Below, piece after piece: positions 53,900-62,522 of a stretch of DNA of 64,000 nt (position 1 is its first letter; each line of letters starts with the position of its first letter). Origin of the DNA: Pontibacter actiniarum (GTDB lineage Bacteria > Bacteroidota > Bacteroidia > Cytophagales > Hymenobacteraceae); assembly GCF_003585765.1 (NCBI RefSeq), contig NZ_CP021235.1, forward strand, positions 682,001 to 746,000, read 5' to 3'. A model generated the notes under the pieces. It was not told the DNA's origin and ran no database searches. It was given only the letters and a program-made list of their open reading frames with translations. The translations under genes were made by a program, and so were the position numbers.

Positions 53900-55237
53900 A
53901 TGCGCCTCCCTTTGCCACAGAAGCTTCTGCTTTCAACGCTGCTTTATAGCCTGTTATGCCTGCTGCTGCCTGGCTGTAGCGGGAAGCCTGACTTTGCGGA
54001 CAAGTATGAGCCGAGGGGCAGGAAAGTGGAGGTCGTGAAGCAGGGCGAGCAGTTTGTGCTCCTGCGCAACGGCCAGCCGTACTTTATTAAAGGAGCGGCC
54101 GGTTACAGGTATTATGACCGCTTAAGCAAGTACGGAGGCAACTCGGTGCGGGTGTGGCACACCGATAACGCCCGGCAGGTGCTGGACTCGGCGCAAAAGC
54201 ACGGCCTTAGCGTTACGCTCGGGCTTTGGATGGCGCGGGAGCGGGAGGGCTTTAACTACTACGACAAAGAACTGGTGGCCCGGCAGCGGGAGGAGCTGAA
54301 AAAGATTGTGCTCCAGTACAAAGACCACCCGGCGCTGCTGATGTGGGGCGTGGGCAACGAACTGTATGCCGAAGGCTCCAACGTGAAAGTGTGGGATGCC
54401 GTGAACGGTATCGCCGAGATGATCCACGAAGTGGACCCGTACCACCCCACCACCACCACCGTGATGAACGTGCCGCACAAGGTGGTAAACCTAATCGCGG
54501 AGCGCTGCCCGGCCCTCGATATTCTCTCTATCAACTCTTTCGGGGCGATGCACAATTTGCCTAAAGAGCTGGCTGCCACCGACTGGAAGGGCCCCTACGT
54601 TATTTCCGAGTTTGGGGCCAGGGGCTACTGGGAAGCGTACTATACCTGGTGGATGGCACCCATAGAGCAGACGAGCTCGGAGAAGGCCACCTTTGCCCGG
54701 CAGCGCTACGAGCAGTCGGTGCTGGCGGATACCAGCCACTGCCTCGGCTCCTATGTGTTTATGTGGGGAAATAAGCAGGAGACAACGCCCACCTGGTTCA
54801 GCATGATAAACGAACAGGGCGAGGAGACCGCTATGGTGCAGGAAATGCGCCGGCTCTGGGGCGATACCACCACGCTGAACGAGTCTCCCTACATCGCCTA
54901 CCTGAAACTGGATGACAAGTTCGCCTTCGACCAGGTGTACCTGCGCCCGGAGCAGACCTTTGAAGGGGCAGCCTTTGCCTTTGACCCCGAGGGCGAACCG
55001 CTGCGGCTGCAGTGGGAGGTGCTGCCAGAGTCTGCCCGGAAAGACGGAAACGCTGATAAGGAGCAGAAGCCAGCCGCTGTGCCCCACGTGCTGCAAAAGC
55101 AGGAGGGCAGCAAAGTGTGGCTGCGAACCCCAAAGCAGGAAGGCGCCTACCGCCTGTACGTATACATCCGCGACGGGAAAAATAACCTGGCCACGGCTAA
55201 CCTCCCTTTCTTCGTGACAAATAAGCCGCTTAAATAA
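53900..55237 (+). CDS. Lipoprotein glycoside hydrolase with GH2-like TIM barrel
   Basis: This 445-residue protein has a lipoprotein signal (LLPGC, Cys at about residue 27). The TIM barrel follows (about 45-330): FIKGAAGYRYYDRLSKYGGN, VRVWHTDNARQVLDSAQKHG, acid/base glutamate in MWGVGNELYAEG near residue 153 and nucleophile glutamate in YVISEFGARGYW near residue 237. The C-terminal domain (about 340-445) is beta-rich and ends in the FVT...PLK strand. The combination resembles family GH2 or GH5-type beta-glycosidases. Divergent placement against a cellulose-synthase-like gene suggests it trims or degrades the same polymer at the membrane; the substrate is not shown. Confidence 0.84.
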   Translation: MRLPLPQKLLLSTLLYSLLCLLLPGCSGKPDFADKYEPRGRKVEVVKQGEQFVLLRNGQPYFIKGAAGYRYYDRLSKYGGNSVRVWHTDNARQVLDSAQKHGLSVTLGLWMAREREGFNYYDKELVARQREELKKIVLQYKDHPALLMWGVGNELYAEGSNVKVWDAVNGIAEMIHEVDPYHPTTTTVMNVPHKVVNLIAERCPALDILSINSFGAMHNLPKELAATDWKGPYVISEFGARGYWEAYYTWWMAPIEQTSSEKATFARQRYEQSVLADTSHCLGSYVFMWGNKQETTPTWFSMINEQGEETAMVQEMRRLWGDTTTLNESPYIAYLKLDDKFAFDQVYLRPEQTFEGAAFAFDPEGEPLRLQWEVLPESARKDGNADKEQKPAAVPHVLQKQEGSKVWLRTPKQEGAYRLYVYIRDGKNNLATANLPFFVTNKPLK

Positions 55238-55481
55238 TATTGTTAGAAAAGTTCAATTGTGTAAGCTCCTGCAATGGCTGTTTGAGCACCAGGCAGGAAG
55301 GAATGGCGCCTTTTAGAGTTGTGCAGGCAACAAAGGGGGCAATAATTTAGTACAACAGTCTTACGCTGCTGTGGTTAGCGAAGTGCAAAATTGAGCTGTT
55401 TCTTCAGCCTGTGTTTAGCGCCGGCGGCCGGCTGCCTGTTACAATCGGGTGGCTTTGTTTTAACCTTATGCAGAAATCAGA

Positions 55482-56237
55482 ATGGCTAAAGTAATAGAAC
55501 TACAAGATGGGATACACCGCCAGGCGGCCCATGATTTTTACCGTGAAGCCCTCGGCATATTGGCGGGCAGCAACGCCGACTTTATGGTGGGCGGTGGCTT
55601 TGCCCTGCGCCTGTACACCGATATCATGCGCGACACCAAGGACCTGGACGTGTTTTGCAAAAACAGCGACACCCCGCGCATACTCAAGGCTTTCAAAGAG
55701 CAGGACTACGAAACAGAGCTCACCGACGCGCGCTGGCTTGCCAAGGCCTTCAGCGGGGAGCACTTCATGGATATCATCTTTAACAACCCCGGCAACCACT
55801 GCGCCGTGGACGACAGCTGGCTGGAGCGCTCTACCTCAAGCGAGCTGTTGGGGATAAAGGTAAAAGTGATTCCTGCGGAGGCGCTGATCTGGTCGAAGCT
55901 GTATGTGCAGAACCGCGAGCGCTACGACGGCGCCGACATCAACCACATCATACTTCGCTACGGCGATAAGCTCGACTGGAAGTGGCTTTGGCAGCACATG
56001 GACGTGCACTGGCAACTGCTGCTGGCACAGCTGCTATCGTTTCAGTTTGTGTACCCGTCGGAGCGCGATATCATACCGAAGTGGCTGTTCGATGAGCTGC
56101 TGAGCAGGGCGCAGGAGCAGTTTGACATGCCTCCGCCCAAAGAGAAGATCTGCCGGGGCCCGCTCATCGACCAAACCCAATATGCAACCGACATTACCGA
56201 ATGGGACTATAAGGTAGTGACGATAAGATCTGTATAA
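55482..56237 (+). CDS. Nucleotidyltransferase-fold protein (MNT/DUF6036-like)
   Basis: This 251-residue protein shows an NTase core: MVGGGFALRLYTDIMRDTKD followed by LDVFC, i.e. GG...R.TxDxD with the two metal-binding Asp residues (near residues 53-55). The rest is helical, with IPAEALIWSKLYVQNRERYD in the middle, and the fit with AbiEii-like or DUF6036 MNT proteins is reasonable. What it modifies is unknown. The metallophosphoesterase gene starts three bases after its stop, so the two are translated as a pair. The gap to the upstream GH2-like gene is 244 bp. Confidence 0.75.
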   Translation: MAKVIELQDGIHRQAAHDFYREALGILAGSNADFMVGGGFALRLYTDIMRDTKDLDVFCKNSDTPRILKAFKEQDYETELTDARWLAKAFSGEHFMDIIFNNPGNHCAVDDSWLERSTSSELLGIKVKVIPAEALIWSKLYVQNRERYDGADINHIILRYGDKLDWKWLWQHMDVHWQLLLAQLLSFQFVYPSERDIIPKWLFDELLSRAQEQFDMPPPKEKICRGPLIDQTQYATDITEWDYKVVTIRSV

Positions 56238-56240
56238 TCT

Positions 56241-56984
56241 ATGGCTAACACAAAAAAGACAAAAACAAGAATTGCGGCAGTAGGAGATATACATGTGCGG
56301 GAGACGGACCGCGGGAAATGGGAGGAATACTTTGCGCAGGTGTCGCAGGTGGCGGATGTGCTGCTGCTTTGCGGCGACCTGACGGACACCGGGCGTACTT
56401 CGGAGGCTGAAGTGCTGGCGCACGAGCTGAAGTCATGCTCCATTCCGGTAGTGGCGGTGCTGGGAAACCACGATTATGAGCGCGACCACCACAAGGGGAT
56501 TCGGAAGACGCTGGTAAAGGAGAACGTGCACCTGCTGGACGGCGACTGCATTGTGATAGGCGATGTGGGCTTTGCCGGTGTCAAGGGCTTTGGCGGCGGC
56601 TTCGACAAGGGCATGCTGGGCATGTTCGGCGAGACGATGATCAAAAGCTTTGTGCAGGAAGCTGTAGACGAGGCCCTGAAACTGGATGGTGCCCTGTCAC
56701 GGCTGGAGAGCGAGCACACGGACCTGAAGAAGATCGCCGTGCTGCACTACGCCCCCATCAGGGCCACAGTGGAGGGCGAGCCGGAGCAGATTTTTCCGTT
56801 CCTGGGCTCCTCCCGGCTGGCAGAGCCGATAAACCGACGCGGCGTGGTGGCCGCTTTTCACGGGCACGCGCACATTGGCACGCTGGAGGGCGAGACGTCC
56901 AAAGGGGTGAAGGTGTTTAACGTGTCGAAGCCCATCCTGATGAAGGAGGGGTTTGACCCAGCGGTGTATATTCTGGAAGTTTAG
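56241..56984 (+). CDS. Calcineurin-like metallophosphoesterase
   Basis: This 247-residue protein has the metal-binding blocks of the family: IAAVGDIHVRE (D-x-H), LLLCGDLTDTG (GDxxDxG), VAVLGNHDYERD (GNHD/E) and AAFHGHAHIGTLEG (GHxH). It should be cytoplasmic, acting on phosphodiesters or phosphomonoesters, but the substrate is unknown. The gene lies three bases after the nucleotidyltransferase, pointing to a shared function. A decayed copy of part of it is present at 58369-58446. No transmembrane or signal sequence is visible. Confidence 0.86.
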   Translation: MANTKKTKTRIAAVGDIHVRETDRGKWEEYFAQVSQVADVLLLCGDLTDTGRTSEAEVLAHELKSCSIPVVAVLGNHDYERDHHKGIRKTLVKENVHLLDGDCIVIGDVGFAGVKGFGGGFDKGMLGMFGETMIKSFVQEAVDEALKLDGALSRLESEHTDLKKIAVLHYAPIRATVEGEPEQIFPFLGSSRLAEPINRRGVVAAFHGHAHIGTLEGETSKGVKVFNVSKPILMKEGFDPAVYILEV

Positions 56985-57212
56985 AGGGAAACACACCAGT
57001 AAAGGGGGCGGCTGCGTTTATTTACATGCGCCGCCTGTGCTTTAGGCGTACAGGAAACCGGGTGTGATAATTAGCGCTTGGCGGTAAAGTGGTTACGCGC
57101 CGGCCCGGGGAGGCCAAACTATAGTTAGAAAATATGTGTTACCTTTATATCCAGTTGTGACGCGGTCTTATTCCATCGCTTTCTACACTTTATTCCAACT
57201 CAAATAATCTTT

Positions 57213-58283
57213 ATGGCTGCGCCCAAATTTCAGACACAAAAACAATCCTTTCATGCGGAGTTAAAACGCAGGACACAGGAATACTTCCAAACAACAGGTA
57301 TTTCCACTACCGGTAACTATAAGCTCTACACCAAAGCCATTATACTTACCCTGGGCCTGCTTCTGCTATACGTACACCTTGTGTTTTTTACGCCTGAAAG
57401 TGCTTTGCTTGCGCTGCTGGAGTGTGCTGTGCTGGGGATTATCACGGCGGGCATCGGCTTTAACATCTCCCATGACGGCTCCCATGGCAGCTTCAGCAAA
57501 ATAAAGAAGCTGAACGAAATGGCGGGCATGTTTCTGAATGTGCTGGGGGCTAACGAATTTATGTGGAATACCAAGCACAATGTAATTCACCATGCCTACA
57601 CCAACGTAGATGGCGTAGACGATGACCTGGATGCCGGTCCGTTTTTAAGGCTTTGCGAAACGCAGAAGTTTCGGAAGATACACCGGTTCCAGCATTTCTA
57701 TTTCTGGGCCGCCTATTCACTGCTTTTCTTCTTTTGGGTGTTTTTCTCTGATTACCAGAAGTATTTCACCAAAAAGGTGGGTACGATGCCGCTAAAGAAA
57801 ATGAAGGCCTCGGATCACATTATTTTCTGGACCTTTAAGGTTTTCCACCTGGCGTTTTTTGTGGCGCTGCCGATTTATACAGTTGGGCTGCTGCCTTGGG
57901 CGCTTGGGTTCCTGGTTTACGGCCTTGTAGCTGGTTTTGTGATGAGTATCGTGTTTCAGCTGGCGCACACCGTGCGTGAAACCCACTTCCCGGTTGTTTC
58001 TCCGGTTACAAACAAGCTGGAAGACGAATGGGCGGTGCACCAGCTTAAAACCACTGCTAACTTTGCCACCAACAACAAGCTGGTTACCTGGTTTTCGGGC
58101 GGGCTCAACTTCCAGGTGGAGCACCACCTTTTCCCGAAGGTGTCGCATGTGCACTACCCGGCCCTGAGCGTGATCGTAGCCCAGGCCTGCGCCGAATTCG
58201 GCATTCCGTACCATAACATACCCGGCATGCGCATGGCTGTTGTATCCCATGTGTCGTACCTGAAGCAACTGTCCAGAGGTTAA
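57213..58283 (+). CDS. Membrane fatty acid desaturase (acyl-CoA/acyl-lipid type)
   Basis: This 356-residue integral membrane protein has the three histidine boxes of di-iron desaturases: SHDGSHGS near residue 86, KHNVIHHAYTN near residue 120 and QVEHHLFPKVSH near residue 300. Four or so hydrophobic stretches flank them. It resembles the Delta-5/6 acyl-lipid desaturases in the VEHHLFP box and would introduce a double bond into membrane fatty acids, useful for adaptation to cold. A weak promoter-like TACCTTTA lies at 57140. It converges with the acyl-carrier-like gene at 58880-59140. A terminator follows at 58292. Confidence 0.93.
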   Translation: MAAPKFQTQKQSFHAELKRRTQEYFQTTGISTTGNYKLYTKAIILTLGLLLLYVHLVFFTPESALLALLECAVLGIITAGIGFNISHDGSHGSFSKIKKLNEMAGMFLNVLGANEFMWNTKHNVIHHAYTNVDGVDDDLDAGPFLRLCETQKFRKIHRFQHFYFWAAYSLLFFFWVFFSDYQKYFTKKVGTMPLKKMKASDHIIFWTFKVFHLAFFVALPIYTVGLLPWALGFLVYGLVAGFVMSIVFQLAHTVRETHFPVVSPVTNKLEDEWAVHQLKTTANFATNNKLVTWFSGGLNFQVEHHLFPKVSHVHYPALSVIVAQACAEFGIPYHNIPGMRMAVVSHVSYLKQLSRG

Positions 58284-58291
58284 TCCGGAGC

Positions 58292-58347
58292 AAAGTATAA
58301 AACACAAAAGCCACCCAGAAACGGGTGGCTTTTGTATTTTATACTTT
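58292..58347 (+). terminator. Rho-independent terminator of the desaturase gene
   Basis: The 25-bp arms (58292-58316 and 58323-58347) pair with one mismatch around a 6-nt loop. The outer part of each arm carries the heptamer AAGTATA/TATACTT. It begins 8 bp after the stop. Confidence 0.85.
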
Positions 58348-58368
58348 GTCGTTAACTCCGCCTGCGTT

Positions 58369-58446
58369 CTGCCCCGGCTGGAGAGCGAGCTCAAGCACCT
58401 GAAGAAGATCGCCGTGCTGCACTATGCAAGAGTAAGGCCACGGTAA
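58369..58446 (+). pseudogene. Relic of a metallophosphoesterase gene fragment
   Basis: An in-frame stretch of 25 codons ending in TAA translates to LPRLESELKHLKKIAVLHYA and beyond, nearly the same as residues of the intact metallophosphoesterase (LSRLESEHTDLKKIAVLHYA) at 56696-56755. Nucleotide similarity continues weakly past the stop to about 58475. No start or remaining domain is present, so it cannot be functional. Confidence 0.75.
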
Positions 58447-58653
58447 AGAGGCAGTAGGGGAGCCGTAGAGCAACTCCGTTAGCCGGGAAAAGGAATGGCA
58501 GGCAGGCCTTTGGCTTTTATACTACACGGGAAGTACGTGTTAAACCTGCACTTCTTTAGCGTCCAAGGTTAGCCTGAAGCAGGTTACTCTTTTCCTGTAC
58601 GGCTCAGCGGCCTGTCGGGCCAAAGTTCACCGCCAGTTCCGACGAAGGCATTA

Positions 58654-58697
58654 AACCGGCACAGGTGGGGCTATTGGAGGCTCAACCTGTGCCGGTT
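58654..58697. repeat. Perfect inverted repeat of unknown role
   Basis: Thirteen-bp perfect arms (58654-58666 and 58685-58697) enclose an 18-nt loop. There is no T-run, so it is not a standard terminator; it could be a REP-like or RNA-structure element. Confidence 0.55.
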
Positions 58698-58823
58698 ACT
58701 CTTGCTCTTATCTTCCCCGCTAGATTTTCTGCTGCAGCCCTTGAGGTGGCGGTGTAGCGGGAGGCCTTGCCTGGGCAAAGGCAAGTGGGCCGCGTGCACA
58801 TCAGGCTTTTCGGTAATTCCTGA

Positions 58824-58865
58824 CCACGCAAAAAGCCGCAGTGTTGGCTGCGGCTTTTTGCGTGG
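58824..58865 (-). terminator. Rho-independent terminator of the acyl-carrier-like gene
   Basis: Eighteen-bp perfect arms (58824-58841 and 58848-58865) with a 6-nt loop begin 15 bp after the stop at 58880. The stem contains AAAAA and TTTTT tracts, so it could act on both strands. Confidence 0.85.
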
Positions 58866-58879
58866 TGTAGGTTCGCGGC

Positions 58880-59140
58880 CTAGCTGGCCTGCTTTATACT
58901 TTGGTTGTAAACAAAGCTTACAAAATCATCGACAGAGTAAACCGGCACCTCGTCCGGAATGGTGAGGCCGTATGCCTTTTCCACCTCCAGGATAATGTCT
59001 ACCACATCGATGATATCAAGCCCGAGCTGTGTCAGGTCGCGGACCTGTGACAGCCTGTTCGGGTGTACCCTGGTGAGGGTGCTGATGATCTGAATCACTT
59101 CATTCTCAATTGCCTGAGTAGTATGCTGTATAGTAATCAT
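58880..59140 (-). CDS. Acyl-carrier-protein-like protein lacking the phosphopantetheine serine
   Basis: This 86-residue protein (start at 59140; the frame opens 10 codons earlier at 59170) has the four-helix ACP pattern: VIQIISTLTRVHP, then LTQLGLDIIDVVDIILEVEK and YGLTIPDEVPVYSVDDFVSF. In carrier proteins the motif reads GxDSL, with the Ser carrying phosphopantetheine; here it reads GLDIID, and codon 43 is ATC (plus strand GAT, 59012-59014). No other Ser stands in that position, so it should not carry an acyl chain. It may be a structural or regulatory partner, or a degenerate paralogue. It lies beside a desaturase and a terminator follows. Confidence 0.8.
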   Translation of the reverse strand: MITIQHTTQAIENEVIQIISTLTRVHPNRLSQVRDLTQLGLDIIDVVDIILEVEKAYGLTIPDEVPVYSVDDFVSFVYNQSIKQAS

Positions 59141-59229
59141 GGCGTGTAAGGGTAAATGGTTAAGATGCATTTACAGCGGCTGCTTTGCATAGAGCTGCTG
59201 TTTAAAAGCTGCTTGGGCTGGTGTAATAA

Positions 59230-59260
59230 AGATTGCGAAGGCCAAAAGCCTCCGCAATCT
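59230..59260 (-). terminator. Terminator of the RND efflux operon
   Basis: Arms of 13 bp with one G-T pair surround a short A-rich loop, 40 bp past the RND stop at 59300; the minus strand continues into TTTATT. Confidence 0.7.
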
Positions 59261-59299
59261 CAAACCAACTAAATAAGTATGAAGAACAGGTATTCTTTA

Positions 59300-62200
59300 T
59301 TAATAAGCATGAGAGTGGCTCATTTTGTTGTTTTCCAACTCAGCTGTTTCACGCTCTAGCTCTTCCATAGACTTGTCTTCCAGTTCTATCACTGTTTTCT
59401 TGTCCATACCAAGCTTGGCCATAATGCGGTCGAACAGGTAGTAGATAACCGGAACCACAATCAGGGTCAGGAACATGGAGGAGCTCAGACCACCGATCAG
59501 CGCCCAGGCCAGACCGTTCTTCCACTCAGCACCTGGTCCGCTTGCCAGGGCAATCGGCAACATACCAATCACCATCGCCAAGGTTGTCATCAGGATCGGG
59601 CGGAAACGTATTCTTACCGCTTCAATCAGGGCTTCTTTCACTTCCACACCCTCAGACTTCAGGTTGTTGGTAAAGTCTACCACCATAATGGCGTTCTTGG
59701 CAACCAGACCGATCAGCATGATGATACCAAGTATAGAGAAGATACTCAGTGTTGATGCTGACAGCGCCAGGGCAAGCAAGGCACCAATAATCGCAAGCGG
59801 AATAGAGAACAGTACCACCAGCGGATACACATAGCTATCATACAGGGCCACCATGATCAGGTACACGAAGACGATCGAAGCCATCAGGGCAAGACCCAGT
59901 GTACCGAAACCTTCGCTCTGGTTCTTCAGGTCGCCACCGTAGGCAATAGAAACTCCGTTTGGTGTATCCATGTTAGCAAGGCGCTCCTGAATTTCAGTAC
60001 CTACCGAACCTGTTGGCCTACCGATAACTTGTGAGTTAACAGACACTGAACTTACACGGTCTTTACGCTCCAGCTTAGATGGGCCGGAAGACTGCTCAAT
60101 GTTTGCAAACTGGCTCAGGCGTATCTGCTCGCCTTTGTTATTTGTAAAGGCAAGGTTACCAATGTCAGCTGTGTTTCTGCGGTCGAAGTCATCCAGACGG
60201 ATGTTGATGTCGTAGTCTCTTTCTGAGCCGCGGAACTGGGCGTTGGTGTTACCGCTAAATGCAGTCTGCATACCAGCACCTACCTGCTCCAGCGACAGTC
60301 CAAGGCTTGCCATCTTATCACGGTCCACCGACACGGCAATCTCCGGGTTACCATCTTCCACTGATTTTTTCACCTCGGCAGTACCCTGTACCTGCTCCAC
60401 TTCGGCCATTACTCTGTCTGAGAAAGCCATCAGCGTGTCCAGGTTAGAGCCTGTCATGATCACCTGGATAGGAGACTGGTTACCACCGCCTACCATACTT
60501 ACAGGCACCATCGTGATTTTAACACCAGGTATGGTTTCTTCCAAGCCAACTTTCATCTCACGAGAGAAGGCGTTAGTAGATAGCACACGCTCAGTGGCAT
60601 CTACCAGCTGCACGTTCACCTCGGCCATGTAAGCTGTGTTTTGGCCAGCCTGTGCTGAAGAAGTGGTACCTACTGTCGTGAACAGGTTCGTTACTTCCGG
60701 ATACTGCTCCAGGTAACCTTCTACCTGGCGGGCAGCAAAGTTTGTTTGCTCTACTGTCGCGTTTTTAGGTAGCTCCAACTGTACGATAAATTCACCACGG
60801 TCACCGGCACTCACGAACTCACTACCGATAAAACCAGCAGGAACAAGTGCTATGGAAGCCACCAGTAACACGACTGTTGCCGCCATTGTGATGAACTTGT
60901 GGTTAAAGGCCCACTTCAAGGCAGCTGTGAAACCGTCAATCACGCGGTCCAGGAAGCGCTCGAAGCTAAGTATAAACCTTCCGAAGAAGTTCTTGTCTGA
61001 CAGGTGCTCCAGTCTGGAGAAGCGGCTTGCCAGCAACGGAATCAACGTAAAGGCTACGAATAAGCTCAGCATTGTAGAGATAGCTACTACCACGGAGAAC
61101 TGACGCAGGATATCTGATACCAGACCTGTAGACAAGGCAATCGGTACGAACACAACCACGATTACAAGTGTGATGGAAGTTACCGTAGCCATAATCTCGC
61201 GGATACCGTCATAAGCGGCCTGCGCTGGCTTTTTGCCCATTTCCATGTGTCGGTAGATGTTCTCGATTACCACAATGGCATCATCCACCAGAATACCTAC
61301 CACGAGTGAAAGGCCCAGCAGCGTCATTAGGTTAAGAGAGTAACCCAGCAGGTTCATCGCGATAAACGTAGCGATCAGGGAAGCCGGGATAGAGATCATA
61401 ACGATCACCGCGTTGCGCAGCGAGTGCAGGAACAGCAGCATCACTACGGCCACCAGTACAATCGCCAGGAACAAGTCATGGATTACGGCATCAGCAGCCT
61501 CTAGTGTAAACTCAGAGCTGTCTTTGGCAACTGTAAAGCTGAGTCCTTCAGCTGCATAGGTTTCCTCCAGTTGGTCCAGTGCCTTGCGTGTCAGTTCACT
61601 TACTTCCACGGCGTTGGCATCTGATTGCTTCTGGATAGAAAGACCGATAGAGGAAAGCGAGTTAACGCGTGTCAGTACCTCTACGTCTTTCTGTGCATCC
61701 TGTACTTCAGCCACATCGCTCAGGCGTACAGAAGCACCAGTGGCGTCTTCTTTCAGCACCAGATTGCGTAGTTGGTCTACTGTTTCATACTTACCAGCTA
61801 AGCGGATCAGTGTCTGGCCCTCTTCGTTCTTTACTTTACCAGTAGGGAAGTCAAGGTTAGAGTACTGTATTTTCTGCTGTACCTGCGAGATGGAGAGGCC
61901 GTATGCCTGCAGTCTATCCGCATCCAGGTTTACTTTAATCTCACGCTCCTGGCCACCCAGCACTTTGATCTGCGCCATACCTGGCACACGAGAAAGCTCT
62001 GGTTTTACTTTGTTCTCGATCAGGTCATAGAACGCAGTAGGAGACATTTTAGCGGTAGCACCAACCTGCATGATCGGCATATCGCTAAAGTCGAACTTAC
62101 CGAGTGACGGCGGATCTGCATCTTCAGGGAGTTCACCAAGTATGGCGTTGATTTTACGTTGTGCGTCCTGCAAGCTTTGGTCAACGTCAGTACCCTGCTT

Positions 62201-62485
62201 TAGCTGGATAACGATCACCGAGAAGCTTTCCTGTGAAGTACTTTTTACCTCATCCACGTTCTCCAGCGAGGAGAGAGCGTCCTCAATCTCCTTGGTCACC
62301 GAGTTCTCCACTTCTGATGGCGAAGCGCCAGGGTAGAAGGTAGACACGGTTAATACCGGCGGAGAGAACTTCGGAAGAAGCTCGTAGTTCAACGAGAAGT
62401 AGCTTGCCAGACCCAATAAGGTAAGTATGGCGAAGATCACTACTACAATCGTTGAGCGTTGTATGGATATTTTCGTGATATTCAT
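59300..62485 (-). CDS. RND-family efflux permease (HAE1/AcrB-like)
   Basis: This 1061-residue inner-membrane pump has the normal RND length and layout: first membrane helix at about 12-30, large periplasmic loops (about 35-335 and 560-870) and about twelve membrane helices. GLSLVVGILVDDAIVVIENI carries the paired aspartates of the proton relay in helix 4, and MLIGLVAKNAIMVVDFTNNL is the matching helix 10 motif. The C-terminal tail is acidic with a final histidine-containing stretch. It should work with the MFP and TolC proteins encoded upstream. Substrates (drugs, lipids, solvents) are unknown. A terminator lies 40 bp downstream. Confidence 0.95.
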   Translation of the reverse strand: MNITKISIQRSTIVVVIFAILTLLGLASYFSLNYELLPKFSPPVLTVSTFYPGASPSEVENSVTKEIEDALSSLENVDEVKSTSQESFSVIVIQLKQGTDVDQSLQDAQRKINAILGELPEDADPPSLGKFDFSDMPIMQVGATAKMSPTAFYDLIENKVKPELSRVPGMAQIKVLGGQEREIKVNLDADRLQAYGLSISQVQQKIQYSNLDFPTGKVKNEEGQTLIRLAGKYETVDQLRNLVLKEDATGASVRLSDVAEVQDAQKDVEVLTRVNSLSSIGLSIQKQSDANAVEVSELTRKALDQLEETYAAEGLSFTVAKDSSEFTLEAADAVIHDLFLAIVLVAVVMLLFLHSLRNAVIVMISIPASLIATFIAMNLLGYSLNLMTLLGLSLVVGILVDDAIVVIENIYRHMEMGKKPAQAAYDGIREIMATVTSITLVIVVVFVPIALSTGLVSDILRQFSVVVAISTMLSLFVAFTLIPLLASRFSRLEHLSDKNFFGRFILSFERFLDRVIDGFTAALKWAFNHKFITMAATVVLLVASIALVPAGFIGSEFVSAGDRGEFIVQLELPKNATVEQTNFAARQVEGYLEQYPEVTNLFTTVGTTSSAQAGQNTAYMAEVNVQLVDATERVLSTNAFSREMKVGLEETIPGVKITMVPVSMVGGGNQSPIQVIMTGSNLDTLMAFSDRVMAEVEQVQGTAEVKKSVEDGNPEIAVSVDRDKMASLGLSLEQVGAGMQTAFSGNTNAQFRGSERDYDINIRLDDFDRRNTADIGNLAFTNNKGEQIRLSQFANIEQSSGPSKLERKDRVSSVSVNSQVIGRPTGSVGTEIQERLANMDTPNGVSIAYGGDLKNQSEGFGTLGLALMASIVFVYLIMVALYDSYVYPLVVLFSIPLAIIGALLALALSASTLSIFSILGIIMLIGLVAKNAIMVVDFTNNLKSEGVEVKEALIEAVRIRFRPILMTTLAMVIGMLPIALASGPGAEWKNGLAWALIGGLSSSMFLTLIVVPVIYYLFDRIMAKLGMDKKTVIELEDKSMEELERETAELENNKMSHSHAY

Positions 62486-62522
62486 CTAATCTGTTTTCTT
62501 ATAGTTTAAAAGAAGTATGCCC

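Larger units (their letters stand above)
58284..58879. other. 596-bp intergenic region with terminators, a gene relic and a hairpin
   Basis: The gap between convergent genes holds the desaturase terminator (58292-58347), the metallophosphoesterase relic (58369-58446), a perfect hairpin (58654-58697) and the terminator of the acyl-carrier-like gene (58824-58865). No intact gene was found. The gene remnant suggests an earlier rearrangement here. Confidence 0.7.
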
